Shown in pieces: positions 13,388 to 22,932 of a stretch of DNA of 64,000 nt. Position numbers and translations under genes: made by a program. Origin of the DNA: Pholis gunnellus (taxonomy: Eukaryota; Chordata; Actinopteri; Perciformes; Pholidae). The notes under the pieces were generated by a model. The model was not told where the DNA came from, did no database searches, and worked only from the letters and a program-made list of their open reading frames with translations. The DNA is taken from assembly GCA_910591455.2 (NCBI GenBank), contig OU342821.1:19751287-19815286 (forward strand), read 5' to 3'. The first letter of the stretch is position 1. Every line of letters starts with the position of its first letter.

Positions 13388-14508
13388 TAATGTGCTTTAT
13401 CAAAGCTGATATTCAGGAGGTTTTTTCTGCATACTGTTGGTCCTGTAGGTTTGTTTTCATATGATCTATATACTGTACGTTCACATTATATAAATAATAA
13501 TACATCACACGTCTGTAGTTGATCCTGATTCTTTGTTCTGTTATTGTGTCACATCTGTTCTGAGCACACGACATCTGCTGCGTGTCCGTTTGCCTCCTCT
13601 GTTGTTTCTTTCCTGCTCACTGGGACTCTTTCAAAGGACGGAGGATTATGAACCGCAGCGTATTAGGACTGTTGTAGTAAAAGCTTTGTGTGTTTATGGT
13701 GTTTACACTGAATTTACGAGGAAAACAGTCCAACATTCTCTGAGATTATAAAGTCACACATCTGCGAGAAAATTGTGCAAAATCACGGCACTGAACTGAA
13801 TGTTGTTGCGCCGTAAGTAGCGTTTTCTTTCATGTTCTTTGCGTTATTTTATGAACATAATGATAAAAGCAGGGAAAATATCTGTTCTCGTTCTTTGATG
13901 TTTGACTCGTTGTACGTCGTTGTACAGTACGTTATAATTACTGCACATGAAGCCAAACAACTCCTTATTGTGGGTTTATTTCCACGAACAACAAACTGAA
14001 TAATCACAAGGCTTGAATCAGTCTGAGGTGACACGTACTTACTTCATCACACACAGCTAAACGCTTTCTTGTCTTTGCTTTATGGCTAAAAAGCTAATTT
14101 GAATAAAACATGTTTTTGTGTCTTCCTCGTCTTTTTTTTCCAGTGGGTGTTTTTTGGGATATGTATGTAAATGTGTGTGTGTGTGTGTGTGTGGATTTGC
14201 ACAAAGTTATGAAATGAAACACGATCCACAGGCATATGGTGGCACCATCTGGTCTGCAGAGCATCGCTGGTCCCTGTGACCCGTTGACCGTGTTCTTCAC
14301 TGCTACGACACGACGACACTTTAAACTCCTCACCTCCACCTTTTCCTCCCCAACATTCACGCACAAACCACAGAAAACACTTCCACTCCCCCCTGTACCT
14401 CGTTAGCAAACCCCCCCCCCCCCCCCTCACCTGGATCATGTAGAGCTGAGCGATGCGGTACTCCTCCACGCTCATCGGCATGGGGATGCGATACTCCTTG
14501 ATCAGCAT
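1..14508 (-). CDS. pitpnm2: Membrane-associated phosphatidylinositol transfer protein (Nir/PITPNM family), 5' part, 14 coding exons
   Basis: Class II PI-transfer proteins move phosphatidylinositol and phosphatidic acid at ER-plasma membrane contacts and dock on the ER through VAP. Coding exons in order, with phases that join: 14431-14508, 8741-8955, 7938-8059, 7354-7587, 5296-5628, 4620-4715, 3730-3834, 3579-3643, 2638-2728, 2084-2227, 1725-1914, 1516-1635, 1176-1378 and 1-72 (runs off the left edge). About 689 residues are visible of roughly 1,300 for the family. The start MLIKEYRIPMPMSVEEYRIA is the canonical PITP N-terminus. The PITP domain fills residues 1 to about 260, an FFAT motif lies near 355-361, and the DDHD-side lipase-like segment GDCVGGILGFDAL near 564-576. 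The LNS2 domain must lie left of the window. Some segments read more like PITPNM1 (KKSREES, NSKQGD), but the neighbours MPHOSPH9 and SBNO1, and DPKRQLLRKRSDSSTYELDT, favour pitpnm2. Family certain; paralogue fairly sure. Confidence 0.92.
574..700. mobile_element. Truncated hAT-like repeat end in pitpnm2 intron 13
   Basis: The sequence caggggtggccaacccgcgg followed by ctctttgcccg resembles the terminus of widespread Charlie/hAT repeats. No matching opposite terminus is found, so it seems truncated; the right boundary is uncertain. Confidence 0.4.
1927..1987 (+). repeat. GGA microsatellite at the acceptor of pitpnm2 exon 11
   Basis: About 20 AGG units. On the transcribed strand this is a CCT run forming the polypyrimidine tract of the 3' splice site at 1915. 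Confidence 0.95.
3494..3540 (+). repeat. GA microsatellite
   Basis: About 23 GA units in pitpnm2 intron 8, 39 bp from the exon 3579-3643 donor. Confidence 0.95.
3730..4715 (-). CDS. pitpnm2: pitpnm2 exons 6-7: FFAT motif for VAP binding
   Basis: Exon 4620-4715 ends in DDEFFDAH plus one base. Exon 3730-3834 supplies the rest of the Glu codon and continues EDFSDNEEMF. Joined, they give EFFDAHE inside an acidic context, a canonical FFAT motif split by an intron. FFAT motifs bind the MSP domain of ER proteins VAPA/VAPB and tether Nir proteins to the ER. ISEWRMQSIARDSEDSTDDE upstream is also family-conserved. Confidence 0.94.
4803..5181. mobile_element. Fold-back (long inverted repeat) element in pitpnm2 intron 5
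   Basis: Two arms of about 170-180 bp form an imperfect palindrome around a short unpaired centre (gaaagggttagttta, about 5010-5024). Matching pieces include gctgttatctatgatctcc against gagatcatagagaacagc, and tgattctacctctcaggagc against gctcctgtgtcctgagaggt. Outer pieces atgttttcac and gtgaaaacat match near the ends. No protein is encoded. It resembles a MITE or fold-back transposon; its family is not identified. Confidence 0.6.
5296..5628 (-). CDS. pitpnm2: pitpnm2 exon 5: end of PITP domain plus variable acidic/Gly linker
   Basis: The exon opens with GLRKVMVRAHRQAWCWQDEW, the conserved C-terminal helix region of the PITP domain, followed by a low-complexity linker. The linker contains eight glycines in a row encoded by a GGA/GGC run (about 5392-5417), then KQWSTSSRSSNRSSKRG, a Ser/Arg-rich stretch typical of phosphorylated linkers in this family. 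The glycine run is microsatellite-like and probably varies in length. Confidence 0.93.
7354..8955 (-). CDS. pitpnm2: pitpnm2 exons 2-4: core of the PITP lipid-transfer domain
   Basis: Exons 8741-8955, 7938-8059 and 7354-7587 encode residues 27 to about 216. Visible hallmarks are GSGVEILENKPYEDGPGGSG, the hydrophobic HIPSWF segment, WNAYPYTRTRYTCPFVEKFS, and CAYKLCKVEFRYWGMQSKIE. Known PITP structures place these in the lid and inositol-headgroup-binding part of the fold. Codons split across junctions rebuild cleanly (CG+G for Arg, G+AC for Asp, G+GC for Gly). No frameshift or missing segment is seen. Confidence 0.94.
8698..8733 (+). repeat. CTC microsatellite next to a donor site
   Basis: About 12 CTC units, beginning within 8 bases of the donor of pitpnm2 exon 2 (exon end 8741). 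On the transcribed strand it is a GGA run. Confidence 0.95.
11406..11667 (+). repeat. Interspersed repeat, copy A (plus orientation)
   Basis: Shares more than 180 bp of near-identical sequence with 27463-27679 and, reversed, with 42249-42447. Shared landmarks are gttgtatagaagtctatgag, gaaaatgactctacttctct and tcttcaatacagcatgatgt. It lies in pitpnm2 intron 1. The family is not named with certainty. Confidence 0.85.
12719..12842 (+). repeat. Compound CACG/CA microsatellite
   Basis: About 124 bp of cacgcgcacacg-type repeats grading into pure CA. It creates long repetitive open frames in several frames that are not genes. Confidence 0.95.
13210..13386 (+). repeat. CT, poly-G and GT simple repeats
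   Basis: CT run (13210-13249), G run (13329-13341) and GT run (13352-13386), separated by short unique DNA, in pitpnm2 intron 1. Confidence 0.93.
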
Positions 14509-14649
14509 GGTTGTGCTTGAATTGGGGCCCCGGCTCCGTGCGTTTGTGTGTCCGGAGTGTAAAGCGGGGTCGACGCTCCTCTCGGTTTCGGCTTTGCTAC
14601 CCGAGCAGCATGTTCAAACAGCCGGGACGGGAGTCATTGTTATTCACGC
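14509..14649 (-). other. pitpnm2: pitpnm2 5' UTR part of the first coding exon, with two short uORFs
   Basis: A good 3' splice site (ctcctctctcag) ends at 14650, so the exon carrying the start codon probably runs 14431-14649 with 141 nt of leader. The leader has two upstream ATGs: a 7-codon uORF at 14614-14637 and a 4-codon uORF at 14597-14611, both closed before the main ATG at 14508. These would be expected to dampen translation. The capped first exon must lie further right. Confidence 0.6.
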
Positions 14650-14659
14650 CTGAGAGAGG

Positions 14660-15413
14660 AGACAAGAAAACAGACTTTCAGCGGGACGCACGCACGAGAA
14701 ACAGGTTTAAGAATATGTGGATTTCAGCTTCTAGCATTACTTACAAAGCAGAGGAGGAGTTAGCATGTTTGTCTCAAGGATTAAATCCCCCCCTCCTCGC
14801 ACACAGGCCAACACTTCCTGTGTGTGTGTTTGTGTGTGTGTGTGTCCTCCAGCCCTCCTACAGATCTATTACAAGGTAATCCACTGACCTAGCACCATCC
14901 ATGAAATCCCCCAGCAACCTAAATCCCAACTGTGTTTGCACACGCTGAAGAGTCAACTTCTGGTCAATGTTGCTTTCAAATGCAGCAAACGTGTTTAACT
15001 TTCCTGTTACGAGTTATTTTACAGATTATAAAACACGTTTGGAGGCAGCAGAAACACTGACTTTTCACCTTTTAGGTCAATTTGCTGAACTTGTTAGTCA
15101 AAAAGTTTCTCATTTCTACATTCAGGAGTAACAGAGCAGCATAAATATTCATCAGGAGTCTTTGTGGTTGTGTCACCTGATGAATGTGAATCTAACATTC
15201 TCTCTCTTTTAGCTCAACACTGTCAGTTCAGCCGACATCCGACCAAACGGCAGTGAAAGTGTGATCCGTCACCAGCAGACCGACAGACAGACGAGGTCAG
15301 GAGAGTCACATGACGACGGATCCTTAATCTCAGACTTAATAAGAAGGACCGTCAGTCACTCTGATGCTGTTCACACGAGAGAGAAAAGAGGAGGAGCTGA
15401 CATGTCAACTGGA

Positions 15414-15451
<38 letters not shown>

Positions 15452-17600
15452 GTTGTGTCCCGCCGTCTGTCCATCTGTGCATGATTAGGTTATGCATGTT
15501 TGGTCAAGCTGCTGCAGCAGACGAGCCGTAGAGGTCAGGAGGTACAGTGTGAGGGTGAAAGTAGCCGACAACGTGCTTCATGAGCGTTTAGATTGATAAG
15601 AACATTTGGTTCACACATTCATGTTCCCCTGAGGATGAACTGTAAGAGCTTTTACGTTTTATCTGGCACCTTCAGGTCAGATATGTTCCAACCAAACACC
15701 TGCAAAAATAAGTCAAGAGGGTTTATTCATTATCGTAATAATATTGAACAATATTCAGAATATCAGAGTGATGCATTATTTGATTAAAATACGTCTATTT
15801 CTTTATTAGTCCGGTTTAAAACACAGTAAAAAACACAGAATTATAATTCTTATGAATTTAAAATTGACCACCGCTTGTTGTTTGTTAAGATGGCGTTTAG
15901 GAGTCTGTCTCCGGCTGAAACTGTTCATAAAATTACAAATTGTGAAGAAAAACACCACCGGGCCAGTTTTCCTGAATATATATAAAAAGCTTAAAAACTG
16001 AACTAGAAAGAAGGAGGATGTTGAAGATGCTGATATAAATATGTAAATTAAGTCACACTTAGAATAGTAGAGTTTCTAAATGTAAAATGTCTCAATAGCA
16101 TCGTTAAAAATGTTATAACGTAAAAGGCTTTAGGTTGAAGATAGAATCTAACATCCAGAATCATCCTCTAGACCTCCTCATCAGTCTCTTTAATTCATGA
16201 TGCAGTTCATAAACAACAGCTACAGCTAGTGGAACTGCAGCGCTTTGTCTCACCCACGAATTAAGATTCAGATCCAGAGGCTGCAGCGTGCGACCTTATT
16301 TACTGAGCTGTGCTCTGATATAATTACAGCGAGGAAACGGAGCGGCGTTTCTCTCTGAACCCCGTGAAGAACGAGTCCTTGACCGACAGAAGAGCTGCTA
16401 TTTATAGACACACAGTAATCCCCACGAAGCAGAATGTGAGACGGAGACCGATGAGAACTGACACACAAACAGATAGACGGAGCCACGCGTGAAGACCCGG
16501 CCCGCTTCGTCTCCGTCAGCCGGGTTGAGCCGTGAGTCAGCACATCAGATACGGCAGCCGGCGTTCTCTAAACAAAGCTGCAGAATAACGAGGAGGAGGT
16601 TCTGAGCACGTACGGCCGACTCTGTTTAAGATCATTGTTTGGGTTCTGCTGGTGGGACAAAACAAGACATCTGAAAACATCTTGGACTGTTGTGAGTGGA
16701 GGAATAATTGGCAAATTAATCAATAGTGACAACAATTGTTAGTTGCAGGCACTAGATACCACATAGCGGGGAGAGGTCCGGCCAAAGAGGCGACTTTAGC
16801 CGCTTTACGGCTCACTGTTTTGGGTTTTACGGCCCTCGACATTACTGCTTTGGCTCAACTCTCACGTTTACAGAGAAGAAGCTGTAAAAAAATCCACTGT
16901 TCTCTACCTGCTCAGCAGCAAACAGCAGACAGAGACATCCAGAGACCAGCTTTTAGCAGCTAAAGAGACAGATATCTACTGTAGATATCTCCTGTAGATA
17001 TCTCCCTCAGGAGGAGGTGGAGACCAAACACGGAGCTAAAAGAGAGAATATTGGACAAACACTCCAAATAAAAGTTATATGGTTTTATTTTGACTTTTCA
17101 TTTTCGTTCGTTTTCAGAGTGTTTGCTAGTTTTAGTTTAGTTTCACTTTTTCAGAAAGGTTTAGTTTAAGTGTTTATATATTTATTTAGTTTTAGTTTGA
17201 CGTATGTAGCTATATATATATATATACAAAATACTAAAGAAAGTCCCGAATTCCTTGTTTTGTTAAACCAACATCACATTTACTGTAGCGTCGTGTGGGC
17301 GTGGCCACATTCATCCTATTCAATATTTTAAAATACAGAACCTTGATTATAGAACAGCACAACTTTTCCACTTGGTCAAAGACTTCAAAACAAGCTTTTA
17401 ATGTTCTCCAGTGTAACATGAGTGTGTGTGTGTGTGTGTGTTCCAGTACATATTGATATTAGATACCCGGTAACAACATGAGCCACAATCAGCTTTCCTT
17501 CAGTTCTCACTCTAATAAACTGAGCACTTAGCTCTGGAAGAAGAACATTAAAATACTGGCAGACAACCACATTCTTCAATTATGTGTTTCAGAACAACAA
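14660..17600. other. Non-coding intergenic DNA upstream of pitpnm2
   Basis: No coding exon is seen on either strand. The stretch holds a GT microsatellite (15417-15448), a poly-AT run (17209-17225), an interspersed repeat copy (about 16925-17070) and otherwise AT-rich unique DNA. Open frames here are short and have no family features. Confidence 0.6.
16925..17070 (+). repeat. Interspersed repeat with ggtggagaccaaac core, copy 1
   Basis: Shares agcagctaaagag, caggagg, ggtggagaccaaac and gagctaaaagagagaatatt with 44757-44890 in the same order. Unnamed fish-type repeat. Confidence 0.55.
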
Positions 17601-18250
17601 TAGCACCTTTATCAACACGTGATGTAATGCTTTCCATCTCCTCTAATAACTTTGAACATGGCTCCGTTCCCTCTGGTTACTTTGGGAATGACCAGCGATG
17701 CTTCAAACCTAAACAAAGCTCTCTTGGGCTTATGGCCAATTTCCCACAAAGCAAGCAAACCACAGCATGTGGGAAATTGGCTTCCTGCCTTCCCCCGTGC
17801 ACCTCTCTCCACTCTAATCCATTTAACTGATGAAGTTTGCACCTCACACTACGGCATTAGCAAGAACACACGCAGCCAATCATGCGGGAAGATTGGCCTC
17901 TATAGGAGACGGGCGGCTCAAATTGCCGCGACGCTGTGAAAACATTTTTCGTTGAAACCCAAACGGGAGATTGTCTTCATGCTGCCGCTGGGACATTTCA
18001 AACAGCCCCGTAGTCCGCTGGTTAAATTTAAAAGGCCCTCCTAATTGAGCTCACAGTGGAAAATCACAGTCAGAGAAAGTGAGCGTCTCATCCGCCCCAC
18101 TCAGAGGGAGACTGGCTGCCAGCTTCGCGATGGCAGGACTGAGAAAGCCCTCTGCTAAATTGCACCGAATTTGACATCGAAGCATTCAACTCGGATGACA
18201 ACAGCTCCGCTCCGTTAACCACGGCACCGCCTGCCAGCAGCTTGTTCCCG
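17600..18250. promoter_or_regulatory. Low-repeat block with paired inverted motifs; candidate conserved non-coding element
   Basis: About 650 bp without microsatellites, more balanced in composition than its AT-rich left flank. It contains a perfect 14-bp inverted repeat (gccaatttcccaca at about 17728, its complement ending near 17782). A related motif recurs 110 bp further right (about 17880-17899, core ttggc preceded by catgcggga). No open frame fits a known family. A distal enhancer of pitpnm2 is possible but unproven. Confidence 0.3.
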
Positions 18251-20136
18251 GAGGGCGACTTGCTGCTCAACCGATCCCCTTAAACTAAAAAAAAAACCCC
18301 AGCCTGCCGTCCAGCCTTTCAGACTGAACTCAACCCCTCGTGTCTTACCGGAGACACAGACTGAGGATGTCTCCGACTGAATGTCTCGTCTCTCTGGAGC
18401 TTCGATATTTACGCACATCTGTGTTCTTTGCCAGCTTGTTCTGCAGCTACCACTGCTCTAAAGAGATCATACTCGGCAGAGACGCAAACGTTGTTAATAC
18501 TCATTTTACAGCAGTGGTTTAGGTGCCCTCTTAAACCTGCGATGGCAGATTTCTTTTCCACATGAGGGCAGTGGAAACAAGCTCAACACTGACTTATTGT
18601 CACTTTATAAATGAATACGGCCACATTCAGCAGATACGGAGCATGAGCATTCATACGGGGTCGTGTTTGTGTCTACTAGATGAATTTAACGCCGATGTTC
18701 TCTCTCTTTTAGTCTCTACCTGTCTGCTGATGGATCGTGTGCAGAAAGTAGATTCATCAGAGATTTGTTTTTATCGCTGCTCCCAGAAGCTATACAGAGA
18801 GCAGTGAGAGGGAACCACAGCATGAAGTTATGGGCCGTAAACAACAACAACAACAACAACAACAAGCCAAAAGAAGCAACAATGTAGACGCAGGGTTGAG
18901 GGGAAAAGCAGATTATTAAGGAACTTACTGGGAAACAGTCAAATGACTTCTTAGAGGACATTTTGTATCGTTGCATTTCAGAAACGTCTTTACTTCACAC
19001 AGAAACATCGGTTTGACTCGAGCTAGTGAGCACGACGGATGGCAGCTAGCAGCTGTAACGCTAGAAAGTTAGCATGAAGAACAGCGATGCTACTATGATA
19101 AGAAGCAGCCTACGCATGAAAAAGCAGCGTGAGACGTGAGCATGAAAACACGCGCAAGCATCGAGCGATCGCGTTACGTGGAAACCCCGACGTGAGGTTT
19201 TGAAACTTCTTGTTCAATGTGTGTTGGTCATGTTTCATTTATGAGAAGCTATCAATTCCTCAGGACATATTGTCAGAATGCAGATCCAATGAGTGATCAA
19301 TATCCAGAGGACCCAGCGGAGAATGTGAATATATACAGTATGAGAAACATGTAACTGAGCAGATCTAAAGAGAGAGAAGCCGACGCATCTGATCCGACGC
19401 TGACAAGGTCCCCCGACAGGATTCATCTCTGCTCTTAATACTAACACACACACACACACACACACATATAGATCTAAAACACACCACACACGGGATGAAA
19501 CACGCCGGCTTGCTGAATGAACTAAGTGACGTGTTGCACACACTCGGGCGAGCCCAGAATGACAAACACACCCGAGTACATTCCTCCAGGTTTGGTGAAT
19601 TCCCACGAGTCGAGTACTGTCCTGAACGTTCTGGTTCTTTATAATAATAATAATAACGAGATACTCTGATCAGCAGCAGCTGTGGTTAAACTGCACTTAT
19701 CACCCTAAAACATATCTACAGGCAGAAACCTGCAAAGGATCCTGAGATTCAGACGTTATCATCGTCTCCTCTGATTGATTTAGCTTCCTGCCATCAGCCT
19801 CCACTACCCAGAGAACGTGCAGCCCATCACAACCAGCCAACATGAGCATTAAACATGTGTTCCTTCACTGCAACAACACCTTTCATCGCTCTGATCCTCA
19901 CTGATCCCACACATTAAATCCACCGCTTGTCTCATTCACGTATAGTTTTCCCACCTCACTCTGCAGCCACCTGCAGATCCTCAACCTCCTCTCCTCCACC
20001 ATCTAGTCTGGACCCGAGCGATCCACAATCCAACAGGCAGGCGTCCATGTTGCCGTCCTCTCTAACGTACCCGTGTTTCCGCGACAGCAGAGCCGCTGCG
20101 GTGTGTTCGGTGTGCCGGTGACAGAGAGCGGTTTAC

Positions 20137-20400
20137 CTCGCAGCAGCAAACAGCGAAGCGCAGCCAGTCGGACCGTCCGCCGAGCGCAGGTTTCAGGGGC
20201 CATCGCAGATCCTGGTCCCACAGAGACCAGCAGCCCAGACATCCTTCCACCCCATCCCTCCTCTGCACGCCGCTCCTTGCTCTGCCGTCTGCTGTCAGCC
20301 AATCCACCGCCGGCTCCCCCCCCGCCCCCCCCCAACACCTCCTTCTGATCGGGAAGGAGCTTTTTTAAACCCTCACTGTGAAATAAGAGAACGTATCGAT
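20137..20400 (-). promoter_or_regulatory. Candidate non-coding first exon and promoter of pitpnm2 (proximal)
   Basis: On the minus strand a CpG-containing, GC-rich stretch ends at a strong donor (gcgag|gtaaac, exon end 20137) with no long open frame. Inverted CCAAT boxes lie upstream at about 20297 and 20547. It sits 5.5 kb upstream of the 5' UTR acceptor at 14650, as expected for a leader exon. This is inference from splice-site and composition signals only. Confidence 0.33.
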
Positions 20401-22121
20401 TCTCTCTCTTCCTCCTCTTCTTCTCTTCTTCTTCTTCCCCCGTCCACCTCTGCACTGTTTACCCCCCCCCCCCCTCTCTCGCTGTCTGCACCTCCTCAGC
20501 ACTGAGGAAGCTCTGTTACCATGGAGACGCATGAGGCTGAAGCCCGATTGGTGGAGGTTGTTTGTGACGCAGCGAGTCGGATTGATCGCCTCCTCGGTGC
20601 ACATCACTCTGAGTCGGCTTCTCCGCCGATGATTTTCTCCTCAATCAAGTTAGTTTTGGACAAATATACAGAGATCAGTTTCCAATGAGGAGGAGGAGAG
20701 CGCCGTCACATCCTCGTGTGCTGCTGTAAATGTCATTCTCTTGATGGGCAGAGCGACGTTCACCATTAATATAAATCTGTTTTTAATAGAATTTAACTCC
20801 TTAAGAACATCAAACCTAAATAGTGTACATTATATGAAGAATTGTTTGGTTTTCCTTTTACTTAATGATTTTACTTTGATTGATACGATCTTCATTTATT
20901 AGTTTATTTAGCCTATATTCAATAAAAAGCAAAAATAAAGATTTATCACAATTTCTTTCTTGCTGTTTGCACAAACCTTTTATAAACAGTTAAAGTCTGC
21001 TACTAGTGGGCATAACGGTTTATTAAATGTCTTCAAAGGGACGTTTTCAAATTGTTTCGTACGACAGTTAAATAAAACATAAACAGCAAATCTTCACACT
21101 GGAACCAGAGTAAATGTGGCTTTTTTGCAATAAAAAATGAGTTTGAAGGTGAAGGAACGAACATGAATCCCGTTGGTGTCCCCAGAGACGGATCCCCCGC
21201 TCTGATTGGTTATGCATCTGTCTGCATGGCGTCGTGATCATTCCCACCTTTCCTGCTGTGTATTCGGCTCACCTGCGTCGCTCGTGGAATATAAATGAGT
21301 CCACATGTGGACACCGCAGCAGCTGTTCTTCACTTAAACGACTTAAATGTAATGCTTAAGATTTTTGCATCAAGACAACAACTCTTGTACTTTACTCCAT
21401 GTTGCTGTCTCAACTCGAGCCTTTATTCGTGGTGCGAAAGCTCAGAAACATCCACCTCGTTCCTCGCTGTCTTGGCATGTGATATATACGTTCTGTCGGT
21501 CCCTTTAGCAGACAGATATGAGAGTGCTATTCATCTCGTCTGACTCCAAGTGCATTCCTCAACATGTCAAAACAGTACGGAGAAACCTTCAGGACGACCA
21601 TGAGTGAAGAACCGGATTCTTAGCTCTGGAGCTGTGAATCTGGAGCCGTTTCTTTTGAATGAGACCTGATGTGGAGCGAGTGAGCCCTGCGAGCGTCGGG
21701 TGAACTCTGTGACTCACACGTCTGCTTTATAAACGTCTCTTTAATTACAACCAGCCGACGCGTCTCAGCGGGTTTGAGGTTATAAATATATCCCACCTGC
21801 AGCCAGGCGGGTTCTCCGGGGGATCGAGTCGCCGCCGCTTCGTCTTCTTCGGGACATTTCAAACACATTCTCCAGCGGGAGAACTGAGCGTCCGTGTGAG
21901 GCTCAGAGGATGAAACCCCGAAAGATAGTTTTACTACGACGGATCACAAAAGGTGAACCTGCACCGAGATTAAACGCACCGACACACCGACAGACGGGGA
22001 AGTGAGGCCGAGCAGCAGAATGAGCTCTGTGCAGCAGCATCCTCAGTTTCTCTGGTTTTTATCTGCGAGCTGCAGGGACGTTCATCCTCAGAATGAAATG
22101 ACTCGCTGATTGGTACTCCGC

Positions 22122-22123
22122 CC

Positions 22124-22187
<64 letters not shown>
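22122..22187 (+). repeat. CA microsatellite
   Basis: About 33 uninterrupted CA units in the intergenic interval. Confidence 0.95.
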
Positions 22188-22188
<1 letters not shown>

Positions 22189-22489
22189 TATCTGAGCATC
22201 AGCAGAACACACCTTAACAGAATCAACCTCTGCACAACGTGAACATCTGCTACTATTACAGCTGTTGATTTGTGATCTTGTCGAGCGCATCTTTCCACAC
22301 CAGAGCCTCCTGTTACTCATCCTGTTGGTATTAAACAGAGGCTACTGGTTACAGGTTACCGTGCGTCGACTCCTGTGATGTTAATGATGGGATGTCAGCG
22401 TGTGTTTTTGTTTGTATTCTCAGAGGATTTCTACAGATTTAATTTCAACGTGGTGAGATTTCAATAGTTCAAAAATAATCTCAGCTGCA

Positions 22490-22740
22490 GTGGTGGGAAG
22501 TTTAAGTGCATTTATGTACTTAAATACAATGTTGAGGTACTTGTATTGAGGTACTTGCATCGAGGTTGAGTGTGTCCATCTTATGCTATTTTAGTGGGAA
22601 ATATTGTACTTTTTACTACATTTATCTGACAGCTGTAGCTACTCGTTACCTTTCAGTTTAAGATTTTACATTTAAAAAATCTACCGGTAAGTTTATACAA
22701 TACAACATATATTACAACATAACATTTGTACAGATTTGTC
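22490..22740 (+). repeat. Degenerate copy of the cagtggtgg/agtactt repeat family
   Basis: Begins cagtggtgggaagtttaag and contains repeated ggtacttg and gtactttttactacattta motifs. These match the inside of the 52092-52895 element. No clear opposite end. Confidence 0.5.
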
Positions 22741-22889
22741 TTTCCTACGTCATTAAATCTTTAAATTTAAAAAGGCACCAGCCTGGAATCATTTGGGTGC
22801 CTTGTGACCCTCTAGAGGGGCCTGACTCCCGGGTCTAGAACCTCTGGCACCACTGACTGTTTCTGAAAACACGAGATGTTGTCACTGAC

Positions 22890-22932
22890 CTGCAGTCCAT
22901 CTCCAGCGACAGTTTCCTTCCACTCCTCCTTC
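22890..22932 (-). other. Possible 43-nt internal leader exon
   Basis: On the minus strand a short segment is bounded by an acceptor (ctcattcacag) and a donor (ctgcag|gtcagtg). It lies between the distal candidate first exon near 29564 and the pitpnm2 coding start. It has no coding similarity I recognise and contains one ATG. Chance pairing of splice-like sites is quite possible. Confidence 0.18.

Larger units (their letters stand above)
8956..14430. other. pitpnm2 intron 1 (5.5 kb)
   Basis: No coding block on either strand. It contains repeat copy A (11406-11667), CA runs (11202-11224 and 11800-11820), the CACG/CA compound repeat, a 30-bp perfect palindrome (9583-9612) and simple repeats around 13210-13386. 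The rest is unique AT-rich DNA in which I see nothing further. Confidence 0.7.

Noticed and set aside
17612..17939. Overlapping open frames on both strands
   Set aside because: The stretch has no domain or splice signals. Open frames on both strands follow from its inverted repeats.
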